64,000 nt of DNA from Xanthobacteraceae bacterium (GTDB lineage: Bacteria; Pseudomonadota; Alphaproteobacteria; Rhizobiales; Xanthobacteraceae): NCBI GenBank assembly GCA_029239875.1, contig JARBUD010000007.1, positions 186,001 to 250,000 on the forward strand, given 5' to 3'. Below, piece after piece: positions 28,004 to 36,662 of the stretch. The translations under genes were made by a program, and so were the position numbers. Position 1 is the first letter of the stretch; every line of letters starts with the position of its first letter. The notes beneath the pieces were generated by a model. It was not told the origin of the DNA and did no database searches. It saw only the letters and a list, made by a program, of their open reading frames with translations.

Positions 28004-28567
28004 TCAGGCCGGCGTGCCGGCGGGAGCGCGCAGCTTGCCGCGCTTCAGGTGCTCGTCGAGCCGGGGCAGAATCTCGACGAAATTGCAGGGCTTGTGGCGG
28101 ATGTCGAGCTGATGGACGAGGATCTCGTCCCAGCCGTCGCGGCAGGCGCCGGGGGAGCCAGGCAGGCAGAAGACGTAGGTCGAGTTCGCCACCCCGGCGG
28201 TGGCGCGGCTCTGCAACGTCGAGGTGCCGATCTTTTGGAACGAGACCATGTGGAACACGGTCGAGAAGCCTTCCATGCGCTTCTCGAACAGCGGCTCGAT
28301 GGCTTCCGGGGTGACGTCGCGCCCAGTGAAGCCGGTGCCGCCGGTGGTGATGACGACATCGACCGACGGATCGGCGATCCAGCCCGACACGCGGGCGCGG
28401 ATCGTCTCCACGTCATCCGGCACGATGGCGCGGTCGGCGAGCCTGTGGCCGGCCTTCTCCACCCGCTCGACCAGCGTGGTGCCCGAACGATCGTCGGCGA
28501 AGCTGCGTGTGTCGGAGATGGTCAGCACCGCGATGGCGAGCGGCACGAAGGGCGTCTCGGTGCTCAT
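28004..28567 (-). CDS. moaB: Molybdenum cofactor biosynthesis protein MoaB/MogA-like
   Basis: 187 residues of the MoCF-binding fold: AIAVLTISDTRSFADDRSGTTLVERV, the TTGGTGFTGRDVTPEAIEPLFEKRM signature and LPGSPGACRDGW. It adenylylates molybdopterin ahead of molybdenum insertion, or is the MoaB paralogue with unclear activity. The start is ATG 28567; its A overlaps the metallopeptidase stop (TGATG), so the two are coupled. Other moco genes are not in the window. Confidence 0.9.
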   Translation of the reverse strand: MSTETPFVPLAIAVLTISDTRSFADDRSGTTLVERVEKAGHRLADRAIVPDDVETIRARVSGWIADPSVDVVITTGGTGFTGRDVTPEAIEPLFEKRMEGFSTVFHMVSFQKIGTSTLQSRATAGVANSTYVFCLPGSPGACRDGWDEILVHQLDIRHKPCNFVEILPRLDEHLKRGKLRAPAGTPA

Positions 28568-29463
28568 CAGATGTTGCCCTGGAAGGTGTTGCACTGCTGC
28601 ATTGAGCCGGACTTCAGCCCCTGCTTGAACCACTTCACCCGCTGCGCCGAGCTGCCATGGGTGAAGCTGTCCGGCACGGCGTAGCCCTGCGCCTGCTTCT
28701 GCAGCCGATCGTCGCCGATGGCGCTGGCGGCGTTCAGCGCCTCCTCGATGTCGCCTTCCTCGAGGATGCGCCACTGTTCGTTAGCGTGATAGGCCCACAC
28801 GCCGGCGAGGCAGTCGGCCATCAGCTCGACGCGCACGGAGAGCGCATTCGCCTCGGCCTGCGAGGCCTGGCGCTGGCGCTGCTGCACCTGCGGCAGGATG
28901 CCGATCTGGTTCTCGACGTGGTGGCCCACCTCGTGGGCGATGACATAGGCGGCGGCGAAGTCGCCCGGCGCGCGGAAGCGCCGCTTCATCTCGTCGAAGA
29001 AGGAAAGGTCGAGATAGACCTTCTGGTCGCGCGGGCAATAGAACGGGCCGACGGCCGACTGCGCGGTGCCGCAGGCCGAGCGGGTGACGCCGGAGAACAG
29101 CACCATGCCCGGCTCCTGGTAGGTCTCGCCCTGCGCCTTGAAGATCGGCACCCAGACGTCCTCGGTCTGGGCGAGTACGACGGAGGCGAACTCGCCGAGC
29201 TTCTTCTCCTCCGGGCTGAGCTGGCGCTGCGTCGGCGCGCCCTGCTGCTGGCTGGTGCCGCCATTGCCGTCGCCGAGCAGGATCTCGGCCCCGCCGATCA
29301 GCACCGCCGGGTTGATGCCGGTCGCCCAGGCGATCAGGGCGACGACGATGAGCCCGCCAATACCGAGCCCGCCACGCCCGCCGGGCAGGCGACCGCCGCC
29401 GAAACCACCCTGCCCGCGCCGGTCCTCGACATTGTCGCTGCGCCGGAAATCTTCCCACCGCAT
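28567..29463 (-). CDS. Neutral zinc metallopeptidase (YpfJ family)
   Basis: 298 residues. An N-terminal glycine-rich, charged segment (RRGQGGFGGGRLPGGRGG) precedes a single membrane helix at about 33-50. The periplasmic catalytic domain carries HEVGHHVENQIG (zinc motif HExxH) and, downstream, VRVELMADCLAGVWAYH with the third zinc ligand. A conserved Cys pair (SACGTAQSAVGPFYC) probably forms a disulfide. The KPN_00809/YpfJ family is widespread and uncharacterised. It is coupled to moaB, but no functional link is known. Confidence 0.88.
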   Translation of the reverse strand: MRWEDFRRSDNVEDRRGQGGFGGGRLPGGRGGLGIGGLIVVALIAWATGINPAVLIGGAEILLGDGNGGTSQQQGAPTQRQLSPEEKKLGEFASVVLAQTEDVWVPIFKAQGETYQEPGMVLFSGVTRSACGTAQSAVGPFYCPRDQKVYLDLSFFDEMKRRFRAPGDFAAAYVIAHEVGHHVENQIGILPQVQQRQRQASQAEANALSVRVELMADCLAGVWAYHANEQWRILEEGDIEEALNAASAIGDDRLQKQAQGYAVPDSFTHGSSAQRVKWFKQGLKSGSMQQCNTFQGNI

Positions 29464-29563
29464 CCTCGTGTCCCTCCGACGCGCCAGCCTGCCACCACGG
29501 TGCGATTGTGATGCACCCGCACCGTGGCGGCAATGCGCCGATGGGCCGCCGGTTCCCGAGGCG

Positions 29564-30196
29564 TCACACGGCGAGTGGCTGCAACGCCCCGAGCCATTGC
29601 CGCGCGAGGTTGAGGTCGGCCTGCGAAAGACCGTGTCCGACCGGCAAGGTGCGGTGGTCGACGTCGGCCCCGGCGGCCCGCAATTGCGCGGCGAGCCGGG
29701 TGGCGTTCTCCTCCGGCACGATGGGATCGACCGCGCCGGAGAGCAGCAGCACGCCCTTGCCCGACAAATCCGCGGCCGGCGGATCGGCGAGCGGCACCAT
29801 GGCGCGCAGCAGCACCGCGCCGGCCAGTGCCTCGGGATGAGTCAGCAGCGTGGCGGCAGCGATGTTCGCACCGTTGGAGAAGCCGACGGCGATGGGCACG
29901 GCAAGCCCGTAGGCAACGCGTGCCTCGGCGACAAAACCCGCCAGCTCGCCGGCGCGGAAGCGCACGTCGGCCTCGTCGAACACGCCTTCGCGCAGGCGGC
30001 GGAAGAAGCGCGGCGCCCCGCCTTCCAGCACTTTTCCACGCGGGGACAGCAGGGCGGCGCCGGGGGCGATCATCGCGCCGAGCTGAATCAGGTCGTTCTC
30101 GTCACCACCGGTGCCGTGAAGCAGCAGCAGCGGCCGGGCACCGGCATCGGTGCCGGGCTCGAAGCGATGCACGAAGGAAAGCGCAGTGTCGGTCAT
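29564..30196 (-). CDS. MhqD-like carboxylesterase/phospholipase
   Basis: An alpha/beta hydrolase of 210 residues: oxyanion strand LLLLHGTGGDENDLIQLG, nucleophile elbow VGFSNGAN, catalytic Asp in SGAVDPIVPEENA and His in PVGHGL. It resembles Bacillus MhqD and related carboxylesterases (YpfH/phospholipase family). It lies 59 bp after the MhqO-like dioxygenase on the same strand. In Bacillus the mhq genes are paired this way for 2-methylhydroquinone and catechol resistance. Confidence 0.85.
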   Translation of the reverse strand: MTDTALSFVHRFEPGTDAGARPLLLLHGTGGDENDLIQLGAMIAPGAALLSPRGKVLEGGAPRFFRRLREGVFDEADVRFRAGELAGFVAEARVAYGLAVPIAVGFSNGANIAAATLLTHPEALAGAVLLRAMVPLADPPAADLSGKGVLLLSGAVDPIVPEENATRLAAQLRAAGADVDHRTLPVGHGLSQADLNLARQWLGALQPLAV

Positions 30197-30255
30197 GGCA
30201 GCCTCCTGCTTCGAAATGGGAGGCGCCGCCCTGCGACGGGCGGCGCCATGTCAGT

Positions 30256-31188
30256 TCAGGCGATCTCAGGCAGCACGGCCTCGATCTGGCTACGGCGGCC
30301 TTCGAGGAAGTCCGGCAGCTTGAGGGCTTCGCCGAGCGTGGCCGGCGCTTCGTCCGCGGCGAAGCCGGGGACGTCCGTGGCGATCTCGAACAGCACGTGG
30401 CCGGGCTCGCGGAAGTAGACGGACCGGAAGTAGCTGCGGTCCTTCTGCTCCGTGGTGCGGATGCCGTGGTTCTCCACGAGCTTCCTCACCATTTCCTCCT
30501 GGCCGGCATCGTCCGCGGCGCGGAAGGCGATATGGTGCACCGAGCCGCCGCCCATGCGGGCGGGCAGGAAACCGCCGGCCTCATGGATGTCGACGATGCT
30601 GCCGATCTCAGTGCCCTCGGCCTTGAAGCGCACCAGCGAGCCCTCGCGGCCGATCTCGGTGAACCCGAACACGTCGGTCAGGATGGCGCCGGTGGGCGCC
30701 GCCTCGGCCAGCAGCAGGTTCACGGAGTGGAAGCCGCGGATGGCGTGCTCGGCGGGAACGTCGGTGCCGATCCAGGCGGGCTCGTTCTCCGCGCCGGGGA
30801 CGCCGACGAGGGCGAGGCGCGTACCGTGCGGGTCCTTGAACGACAGTACGCTCTCGCTGAAGCGCTTCACCGGCGCGCTGTGCGACACGCCCTTCTCGAC
30901 GAAGCGCTGCGTCCAGTAGCCGATGGAGCCTTCCGGCACGCGGAACGCGGTCTCCTGCGTCTCGCCGATGCCGAGCCGGCCGGGCGCCACATGGTCCCAC
31001 GGGAAGAAGGTGAGGATGGTGCCCGGGGAACCGGCCTCGTCGCCGTAATAGAAGTGGTAGGTGCCGGGATCGTCGAAGTTGACGGTCTTCTTGACCAGCC
31101 GGAGGCCAAGGGTCCGGGTGTAGAATTCGACGTTGCGGCGTGCATTGCCAGCGATCGCCGTCACGTGATGGATGCCGTTGCGGTTCAT
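30256..31188 (-). CDS. MhqO-like ring-cleaving dioxygenase (VOC)
   Basis: 310 residues with two VOC modules: GIHHVTAIAGNARRNVEFYTRTLGLRLVKKTVNFDDPGTYHFYYGD at the N-terminus and a second starting GFHSVNLLL. The metal ligands are expected from HHVT, GSVHHIAFRA and HVLFEIATD (His-His-Glu). Family members such as MhqO and LinE-like enzymes cleave hydroquinones and catechols. It is divergent from a LysR gene across a region with ATTGCG/CGCAAT half sites and is followed by the esterase, forming a compact quinone-detoxification operon. Confidence 0.9.
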   Translation of the reverse strand: MNRNGIHHVTAIAGNARRNVEFYTRTLGLRLVKKTVNFDDPGTYHFYYGDEAGSPGTILTFFPWDHVAPGRLGIGETQETAFRVPEGSIGYWTQRFVEKGVSHSAPVKRFSESVLSFKDPHGTRLALVGVPGAENEPAWIGTDVPAEHAIRGFHSVNLLLAEAAPTGAILTDVFGFTEIGREGSLVRFKAEGTEIGSIVDIHEAGGFLPARMGGGSVHHIAFRAADDAGQEEMVRKLVENHGIRTTEQKDRSYFRSVYFREPGHVLFEIATDVPGFAADEAPATLGEALKLPDFLEGRRSQIEAVLPEIA

Positions 31189-31250
31189 GGTCTGCTCTCC
31201 TGTGAGCGCGACCTGCGCTCGTCTCGGGACAAGAGATAACCCGGCATCGG

Positions 31251-31286
31251 CGCAATGCCATGCCCATTCAATTGCGTTGACGCAAT
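31251..31286. promoter_or_regulatory. Candidate LysR operator in divergent promoter
   Basis: A perfect inverted repeat ATTGCG-TTGA-CGCAAT at 31271-31286 is joined by another CGCAAT half at 31251-31256. The LysR signature T-N11-A is satisfied, and the site sits between the MhqO-like gene (start 31188) and the LysR gene (start 31379). The neighbour regulator probably binds here. Confidence 0.6.
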
Positions 31287-31378
31287 CTCGGTTCTGCTGC
31301 TATGGTCACGCCGGTCGTCGAGAGGAAAGTTCCTTTCCAACCAAAAGCTTACGTAGAGGCGGCAACGCGGGGAGCAGC

Positions 31379-32329
31379 ATGGCCGAGGCTTTCAAGAATC
31401 TCGCCTGGGACGACTTCCGGCTGATCAAGGCCGTGGCTGACGCCAAGGGCCTGCCATCGGCCGCGGCGGCGATGGGGGTGAACCACTCCACCGTGTTCCG
31501 CCGGCTCAAGCAGATCGAGGAGGCCCTGGGCGCGGTGCTGTTCGAACGTCACCGCACTGGCTACGCGCTCACCCCCGCCGGCGAAGAGATGGTGGCGCTC
31601 GCCAACCGGCTGGACGAGGAGATCACCGCGGTCGGGCGCAAGCTTGCCGGACGCGAGCCGGCGCCCTCCGGCGAACTGCGCGTCACCACGCCGGACTCGC
31701 TGCTCATCCACCTGCTGATGCCGATGCTGGCGACCTTCCGCGAGCGCTACCCGGAAGTGCGGCTCGACATGGTGCTGAGCAACCAGGCGCTGAACCTCTC
31801 CAAGCGCGACGCGGACGTCGCCGTGCGCGCCACCGACAACCCGCCGGAGAACCTCGTCGGCCGCCGCGTCGCCCGCATCGCCTGGGCGCTCTATGGGCGC
31901 AGCGTCGACTTCCCCACGCCCGGCGAGGTGTCGCCGGAAGAGCTGGACGGGCGCAACTGGGTGTCGCTCGGCGACAGCCTGGGCGCACTGAAGACGGTGA
32001 AGTTCGTGCAGGAGAACGTCGAGCCCGAGAAGGTGGCCTACAAGATCAACTCGGTGCTCGGCCTCGCCGAGGCGGTGGAGGCGGGCATCGGCATCGGCCA
32101 CCTGCCCTGCCTGATCGGCGACGCCCGGCCCTCGCTGGTGCGGCTCGGCCCGCCGAACGACGACTACGCCGCCGACCTGTGGCTGCTGACCCATCCGGAT
32201 CTGCGCCACTCGCCGCGCGTGCGTGCCTTCCTCGACTTCCTCGCCGGCGAGATCGCGCGCCACCGCCGTTTCATCGAGGGGCAGACCGGCCTGCAGGAGG
32301 CAGCGGAAAGCAGCGCGGTTACGGCTTGA
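31379..32329 (+). CDS. LysR-family transcriptional regulator
   Basis: 316 residues: an N-terminal winged helix (WDDFRLIKAVADAKGLPSAAAAMGVNHSTVFRRLKQIEEALGAVLFERHRTG) and a LysR substrate-binding domain from about residue 95 (GELRVTTPDSLLIHLLMPMLATFRERYPEVRLDMVLSN). ATG 31379 has GGGGAG before it. It is divergent from the dioxygenase-esterase operon and likely controls it in response to a quinone or aromatic (inference). Its 3' end overlaps that of the convergent OhrR-like gene by 11 bp. Confidence 0.92.
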   Translation: MAEAFKNLAWDDFRLIKAVADAKGLPSAAAAMGVNHSTVFRRLKQIEEALGAVLFERHRTGYALTPAGEEMVALANRLDEEITAVGRKLAGREPAPSGELRVTTPDSLLIHLLMPMLATFRERYPEVRLDMVLSNQALNLSKRDADVAVRATDNPPENLVGRRVARIAWALYGRSVDFPTPGEVSPEELDGRNWVSLGDSLGALKTVKFVQENVEPEKVAYKINSVLGLAEAVEAGIGIGHLPCLIGDARPSLVRLGPPNDDYAADLWLLTHPDLRHSPRVRAFLDFLAGEIARHRRFIEGQTGLQEAAESSAVTA

Positions 32330-32768
32330 GGCGCGAGAGCAGCTTGTCGCGCACGCGGGTGAGTTCGCCGGTGAGCTCGCCGATCGCCTCGGCGTCACGG
32401 TCGAGGCAGATGCCCATCTCGCGCGGGATGCGCTCGGCATCGAGGCGCAGCGCCCGGCCCTTTTCGGTGAGGTTGATGCGCACCTGCCGCTCGTCGGCGG
32501 CGTCGCGCACCCGGCGCACCAGGCCAGCGCTCTCCAGCCGCTTGAGCAGCGGCGTGAGCGTGTTGGTCTCGAGCATCACGCGGTCGCCGATCTGGCCGAC
32601 GGTGAGCCCGTCCTCCGCCCATAGCGTGACCATGGCGACATACTGCGGATAGGTCAGGCCCAGCCGGTCGAGCAGCGGCTTGTAGACGCGGTTGAAGGCG
32701 TGGTTGGCCGAATAGACGGCGAAGCAGAGGAAATCCTCGAGCTTCAGTTTATCGTGTGTGCTGGACAT
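32319..32768 (-). CDS. OhrR-like MarR-family redox-sensing regulator
   Basis: 149 residues. Cys15 (LEDFLCFAVYSANHAFNRVYKPLL) together with Tyr19 and Tyr29 falls at the same positions as the peroxide-sensing Cys15 and hydrogen-bonding Tyr19/Tyr29 of Bacillus OhrR. LGLTYPQYVAMVTLW and the wing RRVRDAADERQVRINLTEKG complete the family pattern. It should sense organic peroxides or quinones by cysteine oxidation. No ohr gene is adjacent. The start is ATG 32768. It is next to a quinone-detoxification locus, so quinone sensing is possible (inference). Confidence 0.88.
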   Translation of the reverse strand: MSSTHDKLKLEDFLCFAVYSANHAFNRVYKPLLDRLGLTYPQYVAMVTLWAEDGLTVGQIGDRVMLETNTLTPLLKRLESAGLVRRVRDAADERQVRINLTEKGRALRLDAERIPREMGICLDRDAEAIGELTGELTRVRDKLLSRLKP

Positions 32769-32904
32769 GCCGGGACCAAAGGAGCCTAGGCTGGGCACCG
32801 TGCCCCGTGGAGGACGCGACGACAAGCGGGTTTTTGCGTAAACTCGCTGTTCGCGCCTTGCAAAGGGCGCAACCCGCGTCTAGGCGGCCAATTTTGAGGA
32901 CGGC

Positions 32905-32926
32905 GGCGCTTTCTCAGGACAGCGCC
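32905..32926. promoter_or_regulatory. Inverted repeat upstream of the SorC regulator
   Basis: GGCGCT and AGCGCC arms separated by 10 bases, located 24 bp before the SorC-family start. It is a candidate autoregulatory operator; GC-rich arms make chance occurrence fairly likely. Confidence 0.25.
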
Positions 32927-32949
32927 CCACCATTTGGGGAAGAGTGCGC

Positions 32950-33972
32950 ATGTCGGGGGGAGCCGCGACGACGAGGCCGGGCGGGCAGCCCGAGCCGGAG
33001 CCGCTCGGCGAGCTGAGCCCGATCGGACGACGCTCGGCGCGGCTGAGGCTGCGCGCGGCCTGGATGTACTATGTCGAGGGCATGACGCAGAGCGCCATCG
33101 CCGAGGCGCTCGACATCGGCCGCGTCACCGTGGTGCGCCTGCTGGCCGATGCCCGGCAGCTCAACGAGGTCAAGATCTCGCTCAGCCGCGAGATCGCGGA
33201 ATTGCCGCGGCTGGAGATGGGGCTGCAAAAGGCGTTCGGTCTGCGCGAAGCGGTGGTCGCCCCGCTCTCCGGCCCACTCGCCGACCCGACCAGCGCCATC
33301 GGCGCGGCGACCGGCCAGTTCATCTCCGAGCTCATCCGCTCCGACATGACCATCGGCTTCGGCTGGGGCCGCACGCTGATGCGCGCGCTCGGCTTCATCG
33401 ACGAGAAGACAGTGTCGAACCTGTCGGTGATCTCGCTGCTCGGCGGCATCACCAAGGCCAAGCAGTACAACCCCTCGGAGTTCGCCTGGCAGCTCTCCCG
33501 ACTGTTCCAGGCCGACTGCCACCTCATCGCAGCGCCCGCCATCGTCGACAGCGTCGAGACCAAGCAGGCGCTGATCGAGCGCTGCGGCCTCGGCGCGGTC
33601 TATGCCCTGGCGCGCGAGATGGACGCGGTCGTGGTCAGCGTCGGCGAGATGGACGCGGAGAGTACCGCGTTGCGCTTCGGCTTCTTCTCCGACGCCGACT
33701 GGGCCTCGCTGATCGCCGCCGGCGCGGCAGGCGATGTGGTCTACAACTTCATCGACATGGACGGCCGGCCGATCGACCACCCGATCAACACCCGCGTCAT
33801 GTCGATCCCGGTCGAGACCATGCAGGCGACGCCCGAGCGCATCCTCACCTCCGGCGGGCCGGGCAAGACCCGCGCGGTGATCGCCGGCCTGCGCATGCTG
33901 CGCCCGACCGTGTTCATCACCGACGAGGTGACCGCCGCAGCGGTACTGCAAGAGGTCGGCGCGGCCTATTGA
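32950..33972 (+). CDS. SorC/DeoR-type sugar-binding transcriptional regulator
   Basis: 340 residues: an N-terminal helix-turn-helix (AAWMYYVEGMTQSAIAEALDIGRVTVVRLLADARQLNEVKIS) and a large SorC effector-binding domain (GFGWGRTLMRALGFI, VISLLGGITKAKQYNPSEFAWQLSRLF). SorC proteins respond to phosphorylated sugars or sugar acids. ATG 32950 is preferred to GTG 32944 because GGGGAAG is better spaced. It is followed by the SAF-domain dehydrogenase in the same direction, its likely target. Confidence 0.9.
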   Translation: MSGGAATTRPGGQPEPEPLGELSPIGRRSARLRLRAAWMYYVEGMTQSAIAEALDIGRVTVVRLLADARQLNEVKISLSREIAELPRLEMGLQKAFGLREAVVAPLSGPLADPTSAIGAATGQFISELIRSDMTIGFGWGRTLMRALGFIDEKTVSNLSVISLLGGITKAKQYNPSEFAWQLSRLFQADCHLIAAPAIVDSVETKQALIERCGLGAVYALAREMDAVVVSVGEMDAESTALRFGFFSDADWASLIAAGAAGDVVYNFIDMDGRPIDHPINTRVMSIPVETMQATPERILTSGGPGKTRAVIAGLRMLRPTVFITDEVTAAAVLQEVGAAY

Positions 33973-34097
33973 GGCCACCCTTGCGACAACCCGCTCTTTG
34001 CCTTCGATGAAATGTCGAGTACCGAAGAGCGCGACACGTCCGCTCGAAGACGGACGCGCAAGAGGGACGCCGGGAACGCATGAGGAAAGGTCAGTCG

Positions 34098-35432
34098 ATG
34101 CTCGGGGCAAACGGGATCGTGCGGTCGGGCGTCGCCGCCGAACTGGAACAGTGGACCGCCAAGCATGGGCCGGTGACGATCGGCCTCGCCGGTGCGGGCC
34201 AGATGGGCACCGACCTCATCGTGCAGGCGGCGCTCATGCCGGGCGTGCGGATCGGCGCCGTGGTCGAGATGAACCCGCAGGCCGCCATCGACGCCGCGCT
34301 GATGGCCGGGCATTCCCGCGAGAACATCGTCTCCGCCTCGACCTCCGAGCAGATCGACCGCGCCATCGAAGCCGGCCGACTTCCCATAACGGACGACTAC
34401 CACGCCATGTGCGCGGCCGGGCATATCGATGTCGTCATCGATGCCACCGGCAGCCCCAACATCGGCACCATCGTGTCGCTGGAGGCGATCCGCAACGGCA
34501 AGCATGTGGTGCTGCTGAGCGTCGAGGCTGACATCACCATCGGCCGCTTCCTCAAGGAGGAGGCGCGCAAGGCCGGCGTGGTGCTGACCGGCGCCGCCGG
34601 CGATGAGCCGGCTTCCACTATCGAGCTGATCGGCTTCGCCCAATCGCTCGGCTTCGACATCGTCTGCGCCGGCAAGGCCAAGAACAACGCCTTCAAGCCC
34701 GACGCGGTGCCCGACGAATTCGCCGCGGAGGCAAAGGCGCGCAACATGAACCCGCGCATGCTGGTGGAGTTCGTCGACGGCTCCAAGACCATGGTGGAGA
34801 TGACCGCGCTCGCCAACGCCACCGGCCTCGTGCCGGATGTGCCGGGCATGCACGGGCCGCACGCCGACCGGGACGTACTGGCGCAGGTGCTCTGCACCAA
34901 GGAGGATGGCGGCATCCTCAACCGTGCGGGCGTGGTCGACTTCACCCTCGGCAAGGGGGTGGCGCCCGGCGTGTTCTGCATTGTCAAGCCGCGCCATCCG
35001 CGGGTGATCGAGCGCATGGCCGACCTCAAGGTCGGGCCCGGCCCCTGCTTCGCGCTGATCCGGCCCTATCACCTCACCAGCCTGGAAGTGCCGCTTTCGG
35101 CGGTGCGCGCGGTGCTGCACAAGCGCCCGGACATGGAGGTGCTCGACCATCCGGTGGCGGAATGCGCGGCGGTCGCCAAGCGCGACCTGAAGCCCGGCGA
35201 CACGCTCGGCAAGATCGGCGAGTACGACTATCGCGGCTATGCGATGGGCTGGCGCGACGCCCGTGACAGCTTCGCCCTGCCGCTCGGCCTTGCCGAGAGG
35301 TCGCGCGTGCTCAAGCCGATCAAGGCCGGCGAACGGCTGACCTACGACAATTGCGCGCCGGACGAGCAGCTCTTGGTGACGCAGCTGCGCCGCCGGCTCG
35401 ACCAGGCCGACACGCAGTACCTCGCCGCCTGA
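34098..35432 (+). CDS. NAD(P)-binding SAF-domain dehydrogenase
   Basis: 444 residues. The N-terminal Rossmann fold has VTIGLAGAGQMGTDLIVQAA and DVVIDATGSPNIG. The middle has a homoserine-dehydrogenase-like segment (LTGAAGDEPASTIELIGFAQSLGFDIVCAGKAKNN), and the C-terminus a SAF domain (AAVAKRDLKPGDTLGKIGEYDYRGYA). Proteins of this layout are often annotated as homoserine dehydrogenase-like or, wrongly, as flagellar FlgA. Relatives occur in sugar-acid or branched-sugar pathways. The regulator next door (SorC) fits a carbohydrate role; no kinase, aldolase or transporter is adjacent. Start ATG 34098 has AGGAAAGG upstream. Confidence 0.75.
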   Translation: MLGANGIVRSGVAAELEQWTAKHGPVTIGLAGAGQMGTDLIVQAALMPGVRIGAVVEMNPQAAIDAALMAGHSRENIVSASTSEQIDRAIEAGRLPITDDYHAMCAAGHIDVVIDATGSPNIGTIVSLEAIRNGKHVVLLSVEADITIGRFLKEEARKAGVVLTGAAGDEPASTIELIGFAQSLGFDIVCAGKAKNNAFKPDAVPDEFAAEAKARNMNPRMLVEFVDGSKTMVEMTALANATGLVPDVPGMHGPHADRDVLAQVLCTKEDGGILNRAGVVDFTLGKGVAPGVFCIVKPRHPRVIERMADLKVGPGPCFALIRPYHLTSLEVPLSAVRAVLHKRPDMEVLDHPVAECAAVAKRDLKPGDTLGKIGEYDYRGYAMGWRDARDSFALPLGLAERSRVLKPIKAGERLTYDNCAPDEQLLVTQLRRRLDQADTQYLAA

Positions 35433-35444
35433 GCCGGCTGCCGA

Positions 35445-35699
35445 TCAGGCGCGGCGCCGCACGAGGGCGCCGTAGACGAACAGCACGATGAGCGCGCCGA
35501 CCACCGCGCCGATGAGGCCTGCTCCCTCGTTCGGCCCATACCAGCCCATCGCCTGCCCCAAGAAGGTGGCGACGAACGCGCCGACGATGCCGAGGATGGT
35601 CGTCAGGATGAATCCCGACGGCTCGTTGTCGCCCGGCATGATGAGCTTCGCGATAATGCCGGCCACGAAGCCGATGACGATCGTCCAGATGAATCCCAT
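35445..35699 (-). CDS. GlsB/YeaQ/YmgE-family small membrane stress protein
   Basis: 84 residues, three glycine-rich membrane helices: WTIVIGFVAGIIAKLIMPGDNEPSGFILTTILGIVGAFVATFLGQ and LIGAVVGALIVLFVYGALVRR. This is the transglycosylase-associated protein family, induced in general stress and of unknown biochemistry. ATG 35699 has GGAGGG upstream; the reading from 35783 is unsupported. It is divergent from the YidB-like gene. Confidence 0.88.
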   Translation of the reverse strand: MGFIWTIVIGFVAGIIAKLIMPGDNEPSGFILTTILGIVGAFVATFLGQAMGWYGPNEGAGLIGAVVGALIVLFVYGALVRRRA

Positions 35700-35775
35700 G
35701 GTGCTGTTCCCTCCGGTTCCGAGGGAACCGATTCGCCCCGATTTGGTTCCTTGACTGACCTCGGGAGGGACGACG

Positions 35776-36324
35776 ATGAACAATCGTGCATTTCCGTCGA
35801 TGACGGCGCTTCTCGCGCTGCTGGCCGTGGCCGGCTATCAGAACCGTGACAAGATCGCCGAGATGATCAGGGGCGCCACTCAGGGTGGCCAGCCCGGGCA
35901 AGCTGACCTGCCCGATCAGGCGGGCACGGCGGACCCGTTCGGCCGCGCCGGCGACGCCGGGGGGCAAGGTGGCGCAGAACTCGGCGGCGCGGGGCTCGGC
36001 GGCCTGCTGGGCGGCCTCGGCGGCCTGTTCGGTGGCGCCGCCTCGGGCAGCGCAGCCTCAGGCAATGTCGTGCAGGATGGGCTCTCGGAATTGCTGAACC
36101 GCTTCCGGCAGAACGGCCATGACGAAGCCGACTCCTGGGTTAGCACAGGCGAGAACCGCGAGATCGACGACCGCAACCTCGAGCACGCCATCGGCCCCGA
36201 CGTGCTTGATACGCTGTCGCAGCAGACCGGCCTGTCGCGCGAGGAACTGCTGGGACGGCTGTCGCGCACTTTGCCCAAGGCGGTGGACGCCTATACGCCG
36301 AACGGCCGGGTGGAAGCCGCGTAG
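35776..36324 (+). CDS. YidB-family (DUF937) protein
   Basis: 182 residues. A short hydrophobic N-terminus, a glycine-rich middle ([19 protein letters not shown]) and the YidB core at about 100-180: [29 protein letters not shown], then [45 protein letters not shown]. Function unknown. GGGAGG lies before the ATG. Together with the divergent GlsB gene it resembles a small stress-response pair. Confidence 0.85.
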   Translation: MNNRAFPSMTALLALLAVAGYQNRDKIAEMIRGATQGGQPGQADLPDQAGTADPFGRAGDAGGQGGAELGGAGLGGLLGGLGGLFGGAASGSAASGNVVQDGLSELLNRFRQNGHDEADSWVSTGENREIDDRNLEHAIGPDVLDTLSQQTGLSREELLGRLSRTLPKAVDAYTPNGRVEAA

Positions 36325-36364
36325 CCGCCTCCACGCGGGACCATCTGCGCGCGGCCGACCGCGC

Positions 36365-36646
36365 TCAGGCGTTCCCCGGGCCCGATGTCGCGATCGAGGT
36401 GAAGTGGGCGTCGGCGAGGCGCGCCTCGGCCTCGGCCAGCGCCTCGGCGAGCTGGCGCACCTGAGAGGGGTCGAGCACCAGCTGCAGTGCCGGCACCGGC
36501 TCGCCCGGCTTGGGCTGTTGCGTGCCGATCTCGATGCGCAGCCCCACCTTCTCCGCCCCGAACAGGGCGGTGGTGAAGGCGAGCATCGGCCACACCTTCA
36601 GATGACCGTTGTCGTCCTTCTCCCAGTCGTCGAACCGGCCCACCAT
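36365..36646 (-). CDS. Hypothetical protein, conserved style
   Basis: 93 residues: VGRFDDWEKDDNGHLKVWPMLAFTTALFG and VGLRIEIGTQQPKPGEPVPALQLVLDPSQVRQLAEALAEAEARL. It is hydrophilic, with no signal or membrane helix and no motif I recognise. ATG 36646 is chosen since AGGAGA precedes it; ATG 36661 would add five residues. Its 3' end is convergent with the YidB-like gene, 40 bp away. Codon usage looks native. Confidence 0.6.
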   Translation of the reverse strand: MVGRFDDWEKDDNGHLKVWPMLAFTTALFGAEKVGLRIEIGTQQPKPGEPVPALQLVLDPSQVRQLAEALAEAEARLADAHFTSIATSGPGNA

Positions 36647-36662
36647 GGCGGGTCTCCTCATC

